A stretch of 64,000 bases of DNA. Source: Marisa cornuarietis. Lineage: Eukaryota > Mollusca > Gastropoda > Architaenioglossa > Ampullariidae. A model generated the notes under the pieces. That model did not search any database. It was not told the origin of the DNA and saw only the letters and a program-made list of their open reading frames with translations. This document shows, piece after piece, positions 1-10,320 of the stretch (its first letter is position 1; each line of letters starts with the position of its first letter). The position numbers were made by a program, and so were the translations under genes. The stretch spans positions 211,501-275,500 of the forward strand of contig SMMW01000585.1 of the NCBI GenBank assembly GCA_004794655.1, given 5' to 3'.

Positions 1-252
1 GTCCAATAAACCCATGTTTTACACCCTCGTAAAATAGTCCCACTTTCGGATACTCGCCAGACGTTCTAATGACGTTCTAGTGTAGAAGGGAGATCCTGCT
101 TGTAGGGCTGCTGAGCCACGCACTCTGACATTTTGCGGAAAGTTTTCCGACAGGTGAAACAGAGGTTTATCGTTTCCGGCCGCAAAGTCCCTTGAAGTTT
201 CTACTGTCGGAAGTGGGCTCACACAGCGCGGAGACACGACTCGACAGCTTAC

Positions 253-300
253 CTGACCCCGCGGTCACATAAAGCAGAGCGCGACATCAGAAACTGACGT
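253..300 (-). other. Possible 5' untranslated first exon ending in a strong donor
   Basis: On the minus strand the bases ending at 253 read CAG, followed by GTAAGC (252-247), a near-ideal splice donor. The segment between the CRE/NRF1 sites and the donor holds no usable open frame, so it would be a non-coding first exon. Its upstream limit is uncertain. Sequence 1-252 would then be the beginning of intron 1 of a gene that lies mostly outside the window. A chance donor beside chance transcription-factor motifs remains possible. Confidence 0.3.
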
Positions 301-345
301 CACAGATTCCCTGACTGCGCGTGCGCAGTACTGAATGAAGCCTGA
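285..345 (-). promoter_or_regulatory. Candidate TATA-less promoter with NRF1-type and CRE sites
   Basis: Read on the minus strand, bases 327-316 are TGCGCACGCGCA, a full match to the NRF1 consensus YGCGCAYGCGCR. A few bases downstream, 295-302 is TGACGTCA, a perfect cAMP-response element. Both sites are common close to transcription starts of broadly expressed animal genes. A strong splice donor follows at 252 on the same strand, so a gene leaving the window on the left is a reasonable reading. The stretch is richer in G+C and CpG than the AT-rich DNA to its right, and I see no TATA box. Both motifs are near-palindromic, so promoter direction rests on the donor alone. The exact start site cannot be fixed from sequence. 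Confidence 0.4.
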
Positions 346-934
346 CGGGAAAGTTTCCTTCAGACATGCGCGCGCACCTACACACCCACAGACATCAGAC
401 AAGTGGAGTTCTCAGTTACTAAACTGGTTGGTCGCTTATAATTATATATCAGACGGAGTCAAAGAGTTTCAAGGAGGTGAACATGTCTAAGGAAGAGATT
501 TTCTTTAATTAGCATTTCTATATTTGTGAAAAATATCCCGAAAAAAATCAAGTGGTACGCGGGAGCCATATACTCCATGATTCACACACATATTAAATAA
601 GGTTTTTAGTTATCTACCTTCGTCCTTAAATTTAAATAATATTTTTTGCTCTTGTCAGTAAATGGTGTTATGGTGAGAGGAATAAGAACAGCTGTATGTG
701 ACAATGGATTGATTATGAACTGAAAGCCCCCAATAAAATTGTTAATAATACCTAACTCGATTTAAAAGGAAAGCAATCGACTGGATGATTGCTTTGCGAG
801 TAACTGTATAAATTCAATCTGTTTCTGTCTTAAAGTTTTGAGAAAATTTGTTATTGGGTCCTGTAAACTCATATCTCAAAAGGAAGGAAATATGTAAAAC
901 TGTGAAATAGAGAAATGTTTGTGTGTGTATGCAT

Positions 935-940
<6 letters not shown>
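346..940. other. Unassigned AT-rich spacer
   Basis: No open frame of note, no recognisable repeat and no RNA gene are visible here. The base composition falls sharply from the CpG-containing promoter-like segment on its left to AT-rich sequence. Confidence 0.6.
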
Positions 941-977
<37 letters not shown>

Positions 978-987
978 CGCGCGCGTG
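941..987. repeat. Compound (GT)n(GC)n microsatellite
   Basis: A run of GT dinucleotides passes directly into a run of GC dinucleotides. Such alternating purine-pyrimidine DNA can adopt the Z form. Short open frames across it are repeat artefacts. Confidence 0.95.
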
Positions 988-1095
988 CCACATATTGGGA
1001 GAGAGAGGAAAATAAAGAAGAAAGAGATATTTAAACATATTACAAATGTGCAGTAACTAATATATCTTTTTTTCTACAACAACATACTTATTTAG

Positions 1096-1466
1096 GCGCT
1101 AGGGTGACAGCCTGTAAGGGTCACGTGACTAGCCTGAAGCACCCACTGCCTCATCTGCAATTGTCGACAGCCGCGAGAAGCTCAGTCCTAGACAGGACAC
1201 TTCATCAATATTTCCGAATATTACGTCCCTGCTTCCTCCAAACCCCCGAAAGGTGGAAGCAGTTGTTGGTGGCAGCTCTGCTGCTCCAGGGATGCCCGAT
1301 TGCAGGTTGCTGCTGCTTGTTAGCTTTTGGTGATGGACAGCATCATCGACTGACTGAGCTAGAGGCGCAAAACGGTAATGGAAGTGCCGTACCTCTCCTC
1401 TACCACATCCCCGCGTTTCGTCGACTTGCTTCGGTCAAACTGACATCCAATACCCATATCTCTTAG
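1096..1466 (+). CDS. Uncharacterised open frame, possible terminal exon
   Basis: A frame free of stops runs from about 1035 to the TAG ending at 1466. A plausible acceptor, a T-rich tract followed by TTATTTAG, ends at 1095, so the segment could be a 3'-terminal exon of about 122 codons. There is no ATG near the front; the first possible initiator is a GTG at 1104, so it is unlikely to be a complete gene. The local base composition is more GC-rich than the surroundings. The middle of the translation is hydrophobic and cysteine-rich (LLVAALLLQGCPIAGCCCLL). I recognise no family. A chance open frame in a GC-rich patch is the main alternative. Confidence 0.12.
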
Positions 1467-2540
1467 CTACTCGTGTGCTGGTGGGAAGAATAATGTCTAC
1501 GAGCAAAGTTGTTCTCATCCCCGTGCTTTCTGCTAGCATCTCAGCATTAAACGAGCCTTCTTAGGCTTTTATCTAAGAAGTTCATGCTTTGGAATGGCGT
1601 GGTTTAGCAGCAACACCCCGCATGAGAGTTGTGACATTACAGGCCTCAGTAAGGACTATAAACTACTCAATGCATTGGTTCAACAATAAAGAGTATCAAC
1701 TACTAACCTGTTTCTATCACTGCTACAGATGGAAAAACTTATGTCCTCTATTTCACATCATGTTACTCTAGTCGTGAGAATTCATTTTACCTAAAAACAC
1801 TCAAAAAGAAAAAAAAGCTGATTGATCCTATAGAACCCTTTTCAGTGAAGTTCCAATTTTTCATTTTTTTTTTTTCCTGTTTTGTTGTTGTCTCCTACTT
1901 GCTGGGCCAGAGAGTGCGACCCCTTCAACGACTGAATCCTCGGTCACTGTAACAGATAAGGCGTCAAGCAGCAAGCAAATCGATGTGCCAAAGCCGTCGG
2001 CACTCAGTCAGCTCGAAACCATGTTGGCCGGCCGGATGGCAGGCGTGAAGGCATGATGCACGTGCGCTCCACAATTAGGAGCAGATAATTCCTAGCCTCG
2101 ATGCCTTTCTTGCGCCGTTGTTGTCAACAGAAAGAGCGTGGTTAGCCGATTCTGAGATCAGCTGTCCCTCACACATCTGGACAGAGACGACGCCTCCAAA
2201 GGTAAAAAAGAAATAAAAACACATTTAGGGTAGGAAGGTTGGTGGCACATGGCAGACAAACATGATGGCTGTGTTCAGATGAGATGTTCGAATCACAGTA
2301 TAATAAGTGAGACATTTACTTTTATGTATAGTATTCCATCCAATTTCTATTTTGCTTTTTATAAAGCGTATTTGTAATGAACTTTGTACCAGGCAAGGTA
2401 AACAGATTTAGTGATTATGTTTAGTTCAGTACAAAGCACTAACCTCCCATCCGTCGAGTAAAACGTTTGTAGGGTTGTCCGGGAACTGGGGTTTTCTCCA
2501 CTTTGTGTTGATATTCTTTACTGATTGACTCATTTATTTA
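1467..2540. other. Unassigned spacer
   Basis: Only short unsupported open frames are visible. No transposon end, tRNA-like segment or tandem array was found. Confidence 0.5.
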
Positions 2541-3560
2541 ATGTCTCTGGGCCCTTTGAAAGGGTATTTGATATGACATATTGTACCTAAGGCCCACAGG
2601 TAAAAACTTTGTACAAGTGAATCAATACAATAAAGTTTCCATTTTTGAGACAGCTCAATTTTCAAGGCTGAACCTGCGTAAGAAAGAAAAAAAAAAACGA
2701 TTTTCTGCAGATAGCTTCAATAATTTTCGCCAGAAGGAATATGAGCTCGAAGACACTTGAGTTTCTAAATATTTACGATCAATAAATTTTATCATCAGGC
2801 TACCTAGGAATGAGCAGACAAGCACAAAGTAGATTTCATCTTCCATAATATTTCCACACAGCGAGCAAAGATTTTCCATCGAGTGATTCCGGTATCTTTA
2901 GAAGTGTGCTGCCAGACCAGTAATGCCAAATCGAAATTTTGCCATAAAAATTTTCGATTCTTATCAAACTCTAATTACAGACACATAGGATGCGATGATT
3001 AGTTACCTGACATTCTATATATTTCTAACACGCTCACTATTGTTTACATCTTTATTCCATCTACAATGTACATCTACAATATACATCTCCAGTCTACATG
3101 GCTCTCCTTGGCAGCATGCAAACATTCTTTCACTTCTCCCACACATTCCATCCCCGGTTGTACCAAACAGACCCAAAGTTATACTGGCCTAGACACATCC
3201 CAACTCTTGTGACTCAGTTAATTGAACTCTATTCATCGAGGTTTTAAGTTTGTTGTGGGTAGGCAGGGGCAGTATTTATTTATGTTTTAATAACACCTTC
3301 AACCAGCATCGTTTGCGTTAACAGTTGACTTTATCGTTATTGGCCGGGTACCTTTTAAGTTCATTGTAAACAAGGTCTTATGGCTTGTCAACATCAATAG
3401 CATGGAATATGTTTAGTGTAAATAGGTGAACTCTTTTACAGCCTTGCGAAGCTTTCTTTAGTCCGCAGATTTCTGACCCATACAGTACAACTGGCAATAT
3501 ATGAACATCGACCAATTTACAAAACACATCAACGAAGTGAATAATATAAGTACGCACCCC
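2540..3560 (-). mobile_element. Decayed 3' portion of a non-LTR retrotransposon (LINE)
   Basis: Three separate minus-strand pieces read like the C-terminal part of LINE ORF2. At about 3520-3300 a broken translation contains LPVVLYGSEICGLKK and then DLVYNELKRYPA, matching the typical LYG.E.W and Y.EL.RYP blocks that follow the reverse transcriptase. At 2980-2770 it contains FRFGITGL and a knuckle-like motif, CSLCGNIMEDEIYFVLVC, like the terminal C..C...EDE.H...C segment of many animal LINEs. An A+T-rich 3' untranslated tail with AATAAA-like sequence follows towards 2540. About 260 bases (2985-3240) between the pieces do not fit and may be a later insertion. No catalytic core remains and the frame is broken, so the copy is dead. 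Confidence 0.6.
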
Positions 3561-3745
3561 TTGCAGCTTAACAAAGCACTTTTTCTTTTACTTGAGTGAG
3601 AGCAACAGTATTTCTTCCAGGGTACTGTGTTGTCTAGACTGCAGTGTAATAACAGATTCCAGTTTTGTTCTGTCGAAGCCCTCAGTTCTCCAAGCGAACA
3701 TCGTGTCACATCACACAGCTCAGACAACACCAAGGCATGGCAAAT

Positions 3746-3840
3746 ACTCACTCACTCACTCACTCACTCACTCACTCACTCACTCACTCACTCACTCACT
3801 CACTCACTCACTCACTCACTCACTCACTCACTCACTCACT
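3746..3840. repeat. (CTCA)n tetranucleotide microsatellite, about 24 copies
   Basis: Near-perfect tandem CTCA units. Three plus-strand frames stay open through it, giving Thr-His-Ser-Leu repeats. This is a property of the repeat, not evidence of a protein. Confidence 0.97.
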
Positions 3841-4397
3841 TGAGCACAGCAATTTTCACCGAAACATATTTTACACCCAGTACCCCTCATGTTGTGTGAA
3901 ACCGGTTTTTCGGTCTTCAGGGTCACCAAATTCAGGCGACTGCTAACGTTTTTAAGTGGGATTAAGTTGCCACTTTTGTAGAAATTTATTAAGTTACTCT
4001 GAGATATCACTGAGGAAGAGACAAGAATTTCAGGAAACGCTTTCAGACACCGTCCCATTCAACGTCAAAACCAAACGAATGTTAGTAAGCCTGTGTAAAT
4101 TTAGCAGGAAATGGTCTTGACAACAACGTTACACCATTACACTATAGTTCATACTTGTTCCATATGTAAATTTGGTAGTAATTTAAAATCAATATCGCTC
4201 CCCAGCCCCTCTTCATTCTGCGCTGGGTCGTAAAATAAAGATTTAGCGCCATCGACGACTGGCAGCCGGGAAGCACTTACTAGTAGTGACCATTAAATTT
4301 TCCTACCTCCGGCGCGAGGTCGAGATTGAAGCCGAAACATCTGTACCGTTGACATGGTGCAGGCAAATGGCTACAATGATGCCGGTGCACACCTCAC

Positions 4398-4614
4398 CTT
4401 GCCACGTGACGTTGACGCATGTGCAGTAGAATGCAATTGAAGGGCAGGGAGGGAAATACTTGGCAGCATTGATGATCTCCGGTAAGCTATTGATGATACT
4501 TATCAATCTTGGCAGTGTATAGAGGTCGTGTATATGCCACAAAAAGATGCAGTGCATCATGGACGCATAGACGAAAGGTTTAAATACCGGTAAAAGGTCA
4601 TCACAGATTGTCAT
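4398..4614 (-). CDS. Candidate 5' coding exon of unknown function
   Basis: A minus-strand ATG at 4614 opens a frame of 103 codons in all. In frame at 4398 it meets CAAG|GTGAGG, an excellent donor, which would give 72 codons plus one base (phase 1). The translation starts MTICDDLLPVFKPFVYASMM, is fairly hydrophobic, and ends in a cysteine-rich stretch with a possible N-glycosylation site (FYCTCVNVTWQ). That could suit a secreted or membrane protein, but the first 25 residues are not a clean signal peptide. No family was recognised and no partner exon was found to the left. The donor is the main support; a random open frame is quite possible. Confidence 0.18.
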
Positions 4615-4888
4615 GATATAATATACATCATCTGTTTATTTATCTAAGTAGACCTCCAGCTTGAGAAAAGAGAAATCTTACAACATAATGCTTATATTTT
4701 TATATGACTACAAGAGTTATTTAGTTTTAAGGACGGCCTGGACTTCGGACAGAAAAAATATAGTTAGATAAACATAGAATGCAGGCTTAGGCACAGACAC
4801 ACTAAAAATAAAAACAAAGCAGCCAGATTTAAGAAATAAATGTCCCTAGGGGTGTGTGTCGGGACGTATTTTAGCCTAATAGATGATG

Positions 4889-4955
4889 CTTTCAGCTCCA
4901 GAACACAAGCTAGCTGGTGCATGAGATCGAAAAATCCCCCACCCACCAAGGTGTA
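4889..4955 (+). mobile_element. Fragment of SINE family 2
   Basis: This segment lines up with 5781-5840, sharing TTCAGCTC, then GCATGAGAT.GAAAAA and a C-rich block. It lacks the tRNA-like A-box half, so it is a truncated copy of the fuller element 860 bases to the right, in the same orientation. Confidence 0.5.
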
Positions 4956-5746
4956 AACATAACAAAATATATAAAGTTTTCTTTCAATTCTGATTACAGT
5001 CAGCAGCAACACAATAAGGCATAGTTCCATGGGAGACAAAACCTGTTGATGAAAGATGTTTGGGGAAAACTAATGATGATGAAAAGAAAAAGAACAATAA
5101 GAACATGCTAGATAAAAAAAGAAAGACAAGTAATTCAAGAAGAATGTTGAAAGCCAGAAAGAAGGGACTATCCTCCATTGATTGCCCTGTTACATCTTTT
5201 TAAGAGCCTCCCAAAGTACGCTTCGCTGCTATAAAGATTCTTTGTGGCCTGACCAGGATGTTAAATGTGTCTGTTGAAACTGTTCCTTACTGAACCATTT
5301 ACTACAAATATGTATGCAAAACTTCCTTTTTAAAGAACAAATAATAAAACGTGATGTCGTAGTGCGTTGTCGAATATAAGAGAGGAGACACTGAACAAAG
5401 TTTATTACATCACTAGGGAAGTAAATAGAAAAACAAGATTTATAAAGAAAATTTGTTTGTGCACTAGGTTGACTCGGTTTCGTTCAATTTCCGATGTTTA
5501 GGGTTCTGGTATGTTGGGGTTTATCGACCGAATCAGACTGGCTTTGTCATAAACATCAGACCTCCAGGAGGAGGCTAGAATGAGAAAATGGAATAGCGTG
5601 AAGACATTAGACTTTCTGATGAGTAAGATCAGGATTGCAAACTCAGACAGAGAATGTAAGTATAGATGCAGATATACGAAGAAAACAGATGGATTGACAC
5701 AGCAGTCAGGCTAAAAAAATCAACGGTCCTGAGGGTGGACGTCAGG

Positions 5747-5990
5747 GGCTTGTGGTAGCTTAGTGGATAGTGCATTCAGCTCTCGACCAGAAACCAGATA
5801 GGGCATGAGATTGAAAAACGCTCTCACCGCCAGGTAACTGATTTCTACGAAGGAAGGGAAGGCGAACGATAAGGAGGGAAAGGGTCGAGTTCTGTCTTCC
5901 GTATGCTCTTTGTCGGCGAGCCACTTATGCTTACTACTTCAGTTGCGACAAGGCTGAGGGATGCTCGCCATTTGTATAGGTGTCAGAAGT
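5747..5990 (+). mobile_element. tRNA-derived SINE, family 2
   Basis: The left end resembles a tRNA gene. TAGCTTAGTGG at 5756-5766 fits a polymerase III A box (TRGYNNARNGG). About 45 bases on, CATGAGATTGAAAAACG is a decayed B box. The tRNA-unrelated body continues to about 5990, with the right boundary uncertain. A truncated relative lies at 4889-4955. SINEs are non-autonomous and are copied by LINE machinery. No target-site duplication is clear, so this is an old insertion. Confidence 0.5.
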
Positions 5991-6201
5991 ATTAAGAGTG
6001 GCCTAGACGAAAGAAAAACAGTTGTTTAGGAGGTCGTCGTATTTCGTTTTTATTGCTTGTAAAAACACAGACTGGTCGTTTTTTCTGGTGAATTTTAAGG
6101 GAACGACCCGGCCAAATGGATATAGGCGCTTGTCGCCTATTTTATCAACATCAGGACTTCCCTTGGAGGACGCTTTGGAGAAAAAGTAAGGTCGAGCACT
6201 C

Positions 6202-6690
6202 GTGCTTACAATCATAGGGGCTGACAGGAAAGCTAAAGGGGGACAACACAACGGCAAAGATGGAGAGACAGGAACGGGGGGAAGGGGGGTTAAGAGCCAG
6301 ATTGATGGCCACGACCTCCATTTGGGACATGGCAGAAGCCAGGAGAGCAGCAGGCCGCAGAAAGGGAACCAGAGACGTTTCCGTCCTTGGATCACTCGGC
6401 GAAAGTGGCATAGAGGACTGCACAGCGTGCCTAGGGGTCATCGGAGGGCCAGCGGAATAGCCGAGGGCCGGCCGAGACAGCGCTGCAGAAGACTAAACAG
6501 CGGAAAGAACTTCCAAGTGACGGAAGGTGGCACAGACTAGAACAAGCAAGGGGTTGATGGAGGGAGAAAACAGGAGCAGCCTGCAATCGGCATAGTGCAA
6601 CAGGCGGTACGGGGGTGGTGGGATGGACAGAGATGAGGTGCATTGAAAAGAGATCGGGGATGGAGGGATGAAAAGAAGAGAAGGATGAAA
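6202..6690. other. G-rich patch with overlapping open frames on both strands
   Basis: The plus strand is purine-rich with several runs of G, for example at 6275-6292. Both strands keep frames of about 70-130 codons open here. Because stops are rare in GC-rich DNA and the frames overlap each other, none is supported as a gene. No homology was recognised. Confidence 0.4.
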
Positions 6691-7903
6691 AGGTCTATGT
6701 AAAGAAAACCCTGGAAGATTAATTCAAGGTTAAAAGGGCACCATGATAATAGGGTGTTTATTTCAAAGGACTGACATTTCTATGGGAGTTGACTGCCAGG
6801 AGTGCGAAGGCACGGCTTTACAAGGCCTGAAAATAGCCGACTAATGAAACGTCTCCATCTCGATACTCTCAGACAGCAGATGAGTTGTACAGGTCTTAGA
6901 TCAAGCGCTTTGCTTTACACGTGTAGCAGTAAGACACCCTTCCATATCGTCGAGGGAAATCTGCTGCAATCCCATCCCCTGCCCTGAGTTCTCATGGACA
7001 GGAAGCGGAACCTAGAGGCGGCAACGTTGGTTGACCACATCACGTCACAGGGTGAAAAAAACAAAAACCAAAATACTAAACAACATGCGTAAACACTTAT
7101 TCTAATATCGGGATTCTGTGGTCTTGCTCATATGATAGAGGTTTCTAATACAATGAAGCTAAATCTGAAATCTTGCAAATTGTGGCACTCAGAATTCCTC
7201 AGGTGTTCTTTCCACTTGGCACTAGAAGACTTTTCACCTGTCCCCAGGAAGTCAACCTTCGTATAAGTCTGTGTGAAGACTGTAATAACCTCTCTACTTA
7301 TTGATGCAAAAACAAACACTAACAAACTGTTCCTTGAAAAAAAATGTTAAGATTTTACTTGGGACATAATATTGAAACATGAGCTGATTATTCAGTTCAT
7401 TCAGTAGCCTGGATTCGGAAACGAATAAAAATTATCCGAATCAATAATAAAAATATAAATGTACTTTACCGCTTATCTTTTCTACAAACTCGTTGCGCTC
7501 AAACTCCAGTTTATTCTACTCAGCTATTTCAAAAACAATACGTAATCTCCTTAGTAACCACGTTAAAAAAGGTTTCATAAGTAACGCTGTCTCAGAATGT
7601 CGGAGAAGCTGAATAGATTGAGAGGAAACGACCCCCACCCCTGCCAAGAAAAACCATATTTGGATATGTTTGATTGAAATTGATATTTTGTAACATTATT
7701 ATATGGAGTGTGTATTGATATCTCATATATTACATGAGATGTTCCGAGAATCGATGGAAAATATGTTCAAACAGACATTAAGACCTAATCGATGTTCCTC
7801 GATGGCGTAGTCTGACGTGTTGATGGAGCAAAGCTGCTCATAATATGTGGCACTATTTAGTTTTCAACATAAAAGTTTCCAATGCATTGCTATTTTTATG
7901 AGG
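6691..7903. other. Unassigned spacer
   Basis: No repeat, RNA gene or credible coding exon is visible between the G-rich patch and the Tigger-like element. Confidence 0.5.
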
Positions 7904-7905
7904 TA

Positions 7906-8663
7906 CAGTCAAACCTTGGTTATCGTCGGTTTGGGTTTTCGTCGATTTTTTTTCCCCGCGAAAAATTTGTCTCGGTTTTTGTAATTTGGCTCGGATTTCG
8001 TTGGCGTACCCACGTGACCTCGCTGCTAATTTTGCGAAAACACAGGGCGACTCATGAGTCCTCCTGCTCAGCGGGGCGTTGTTTCTCTCTGTGCGAGCAT
8101 GACCCCGCACGTCTAGCCAAACAATTACATTGCTTTTCAGTGTTTTGTGCTTTTTTATTGATTGCGAGTTTTACTACTACAATTACATCTAGGTGATTAT
8201 TGCGTATACTGTATTTGGTGTAATGCGTTTATTTTCTGTTTCAAAATGTACGCAACGCAAGCAAGATAAAATCACACGAACTCAAATCTCATTGTCCCTG
8301 CTAAGTGTTTCCTGGTCCTATTGCCAAAAGACCAAGAAGAGAAGTGAGTCCAGATATTACCTTGATACCTAAGGTCCTTATGGAGGGCGATTCCCCTTCC
8401 AAACAATATCTGAATCTCTTCCCCCCTCCTCGCCGTCATCCGTACGCCAAGAAGTCTTCAGAAAGGAAAATGCTTAATGTTTTTAGTATTTAACACTGTA
8501 TTTATTCTCTATAAAGTAAGTTTTTGGTATGGATTTTGGAGCGTATACAACGAATTAATCGTATTTACATTGATTCATATGGAAATAACTGAGTCGGTTT
8601 TCGTCGGTTTCGGATTGATCCGATTGTTTTGGAAAGGATTCGACGAAAACCGAGATTTGACTG
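7906..8663 (+). mobile_element. pogo/Tigger-like DNA transposon, internally deleted
   Basis: The left end is CAGTCAAACCTTGGTTATCG. The reverse complement of the right end is CAGTCAAATCTCGGTTTTCG, so the element has terminal inverted repeats of about 24 bases with a few mismatches. Both ends are flanked by TA (7904-7905 and 8664-8665), the target duplication of the Tc1/mariner/pogo group. CAGTCAAACCTCGG-type termini are characteristic of Tigger-like elements. Subterminal GTCGGTTT repeats occur inside both ends. At about 758 bp it is much shorter than a full element (roughly 2-3 kb), so it is a non-autonomous deletion derivative. A short relic of a transposase start lies at 8302-8440. Confidence 0.75.
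8302..8440 (+). pseudogene. Relic of a Tigger/pogo transposase N-terminus
   Basis: Within the Tigger-like element the plus strand encodes PGPIAKRPRREVSPDI. This resembles the basic start of pogo/Tigger transposases just before the CENP-B-type helix-turn-helix (AKRPRRE.SLD.K..). The similarity fades within about 30 codons, and nothing of the helix-turn-helix remainder or the DDD catalytic domain is present. Identification is by pattern only. Confidence 0.35.
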
Positions 8664-8665
8664 TA

Positions 8666-9923
8666 TTTCATAAAAAAACTCCTTCATACACATTTGCATA
8701 TAGGAACAGCGAAGATATTAAAGTGCATATGACGCCTAATCGTGCTCCAGCGAATGTCAAAGAAGCTGATCTACATGGACAATTTCAAATAATTTTAAGT
8801 TTTAATTTTGTCAGAAATGATGAATGATATTCACCTGTGATTAAGAGTCTCATCATCACCCTCAAAACGTGTGTTTGTACAGCAGATTTATTGGATGCCG
8901 TTTTTACAAAACAGCCAGTTGCAGATGGAAAGGTCTGGTGACGTGGTTTGTTTGGGGTGGGAGATGGGGAACCTCAGTGTAAGATGCTATTTGTGGGTAA
9001 ATACCCTTCTTCCTTTCTCGCCTACAAACGTCACCATCCACAGAAAGAGGTCAAAATTATGACATCAGGTTTGTACACAAACACATTCAACCAACGTCTG
9101 GTTCTAGCTCCCCTCTGGCATAGACCTTTACAACATACACATGTACATATGCCGTCCTGTAGTTTGTGTATTTCTATGCATTGTGACGTTTTTATGTGTG
9201 TATCGTGACAACAGAAAGGAAAGGAGTATTCATCCTGTTTCAGAAAAATAGTATCTAATGTCACTAGACCTTTAGGATGTAAGGCAAAAAAGACCAAACG
9301 GCAGGAGATGTAAAGAAAAGCAAAGTCTTTGGGTATCAATGGCAAATCATATTGAATTTCTCAGCTTATGCCTTACGCAGCTACTGCACCAAATCATAAA
9401 AGAAACGAGACCTTTTTCAAATAAGGAATATTTATAGATGAAAGGGTCCCTGTTCACACATACTAAGTAGGACAAGGTTTGCGCACAGTAAACAACATAG
9501 AGGAGTTTAAGCCGGCACACTTTAATGGTGGTATCAAAAGACATGAGGCAGCATTGAAGCCGTCACTGACCATGACAGTAAGCTGATCTACAAACAGGAT
9601 TCACCAAGCAGTAATGTCATTTAACGATCGACAAGAAATAACAAATTATCCTCTAGAGTAAAGAATGCATACACACAGCCACGCTATAGGCCAAAGACCC
9701 CAAATTGTCCACACAGTGCAAGAACAAAATATTTACTAAAGTCACTTAAGGCTGAACTGTAGGAAGTCAAGACATGAATGCTGTCATTGAAGGATATCAC
9801 ACATCGTGATTTGCAGTGTTATGAGCCTTGTTGTTTCCGAGGGTTTACATTATTTACTGGAAGTAGTGAAGTTGTTTTCTTTGTAATAACATGAAATATT
9901 CTTGTATTCTACCTTATAGGTCT
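8666..9923. other. Unassigned spacer
   Basis: Several short open frames on both strands have no supporting splice sites or recognisable family. No repeat is visible. Confidence 0.5.
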
Positions 9924-10189
9924 GGGGCCAGTTGCACAACATGTTTCTAAGCCTTAAAACTGTTCTAAAGAAGCAAAATCTCTTCTTAGCCATTTTGATG
10001 CATTGCTGAAAAACATACACAAAATTGTACTGACAGGACGGAAACTCAGACTTAAACAACTTTATCTTACTTAGAGCAGTTTTAGTTTCAAAAATTCTAA
10101 AATTGTGGTGTGCACTTTAAACTAATTATCTAAATAGATTTAAGGCCTAAAAGTGTTTAAAATTAGAAATGTGATGTGCAACTGGTCCC
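9924..10189 (+). mobile_element. MITE family A, copy 1
   Basis: A 266-bp element begins GGGGCCAGTTGCACAACA. It ends in a sequence whose reverse complement is GGGACCAGTTGCACATCA, so it has imperfect terminal inverted repeats of about 18-20 bases. Two further copies in this window (25290-25550 and 55493-55758) share the interior, including the TAAAACTGTTCTAAAGAAGC and CTGACAGGACGGAAA blocks. It has no coding capacity, so it needed a transposase supplied elsewhere. No clean target-site duplication is visible and the superfamily is unassigned; the GGGGCC start recalls some PIF/Harbinger-like families, but this is only a resemblance. Confidence 0.8.
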
Positions 10190-10320
10190 TGAACGACATT
10201 AATCTGACTTTCATTGCTATAGGGTTGAAAAGTATAATGTGTGCACGGTTCCTCATTTAAAGGATTTCTTTATTCTACCATATGTTTATGCTTTCTAAAA
10301 CTTTTGTCTCTTGTCTTAGG

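Noticed and set aside
19..237. Minus-strand 72-codon frame at the left edge
   Set aside because: It starts at a GTG just downstream of a strong donor, so it would be intronic under the better-supported promoter model.
3592..3946. Three overlapping plus-strand frames with Thr-His-Ser-Leu repeats
   Set aside because: They are translations of the (CTCA)n microsatellite in each frame.
6003..6643. Several 70-130-codon frames on both strands
   Set aside because: They overlap each other in G-rich DNA and have no family, splice or start-site support.
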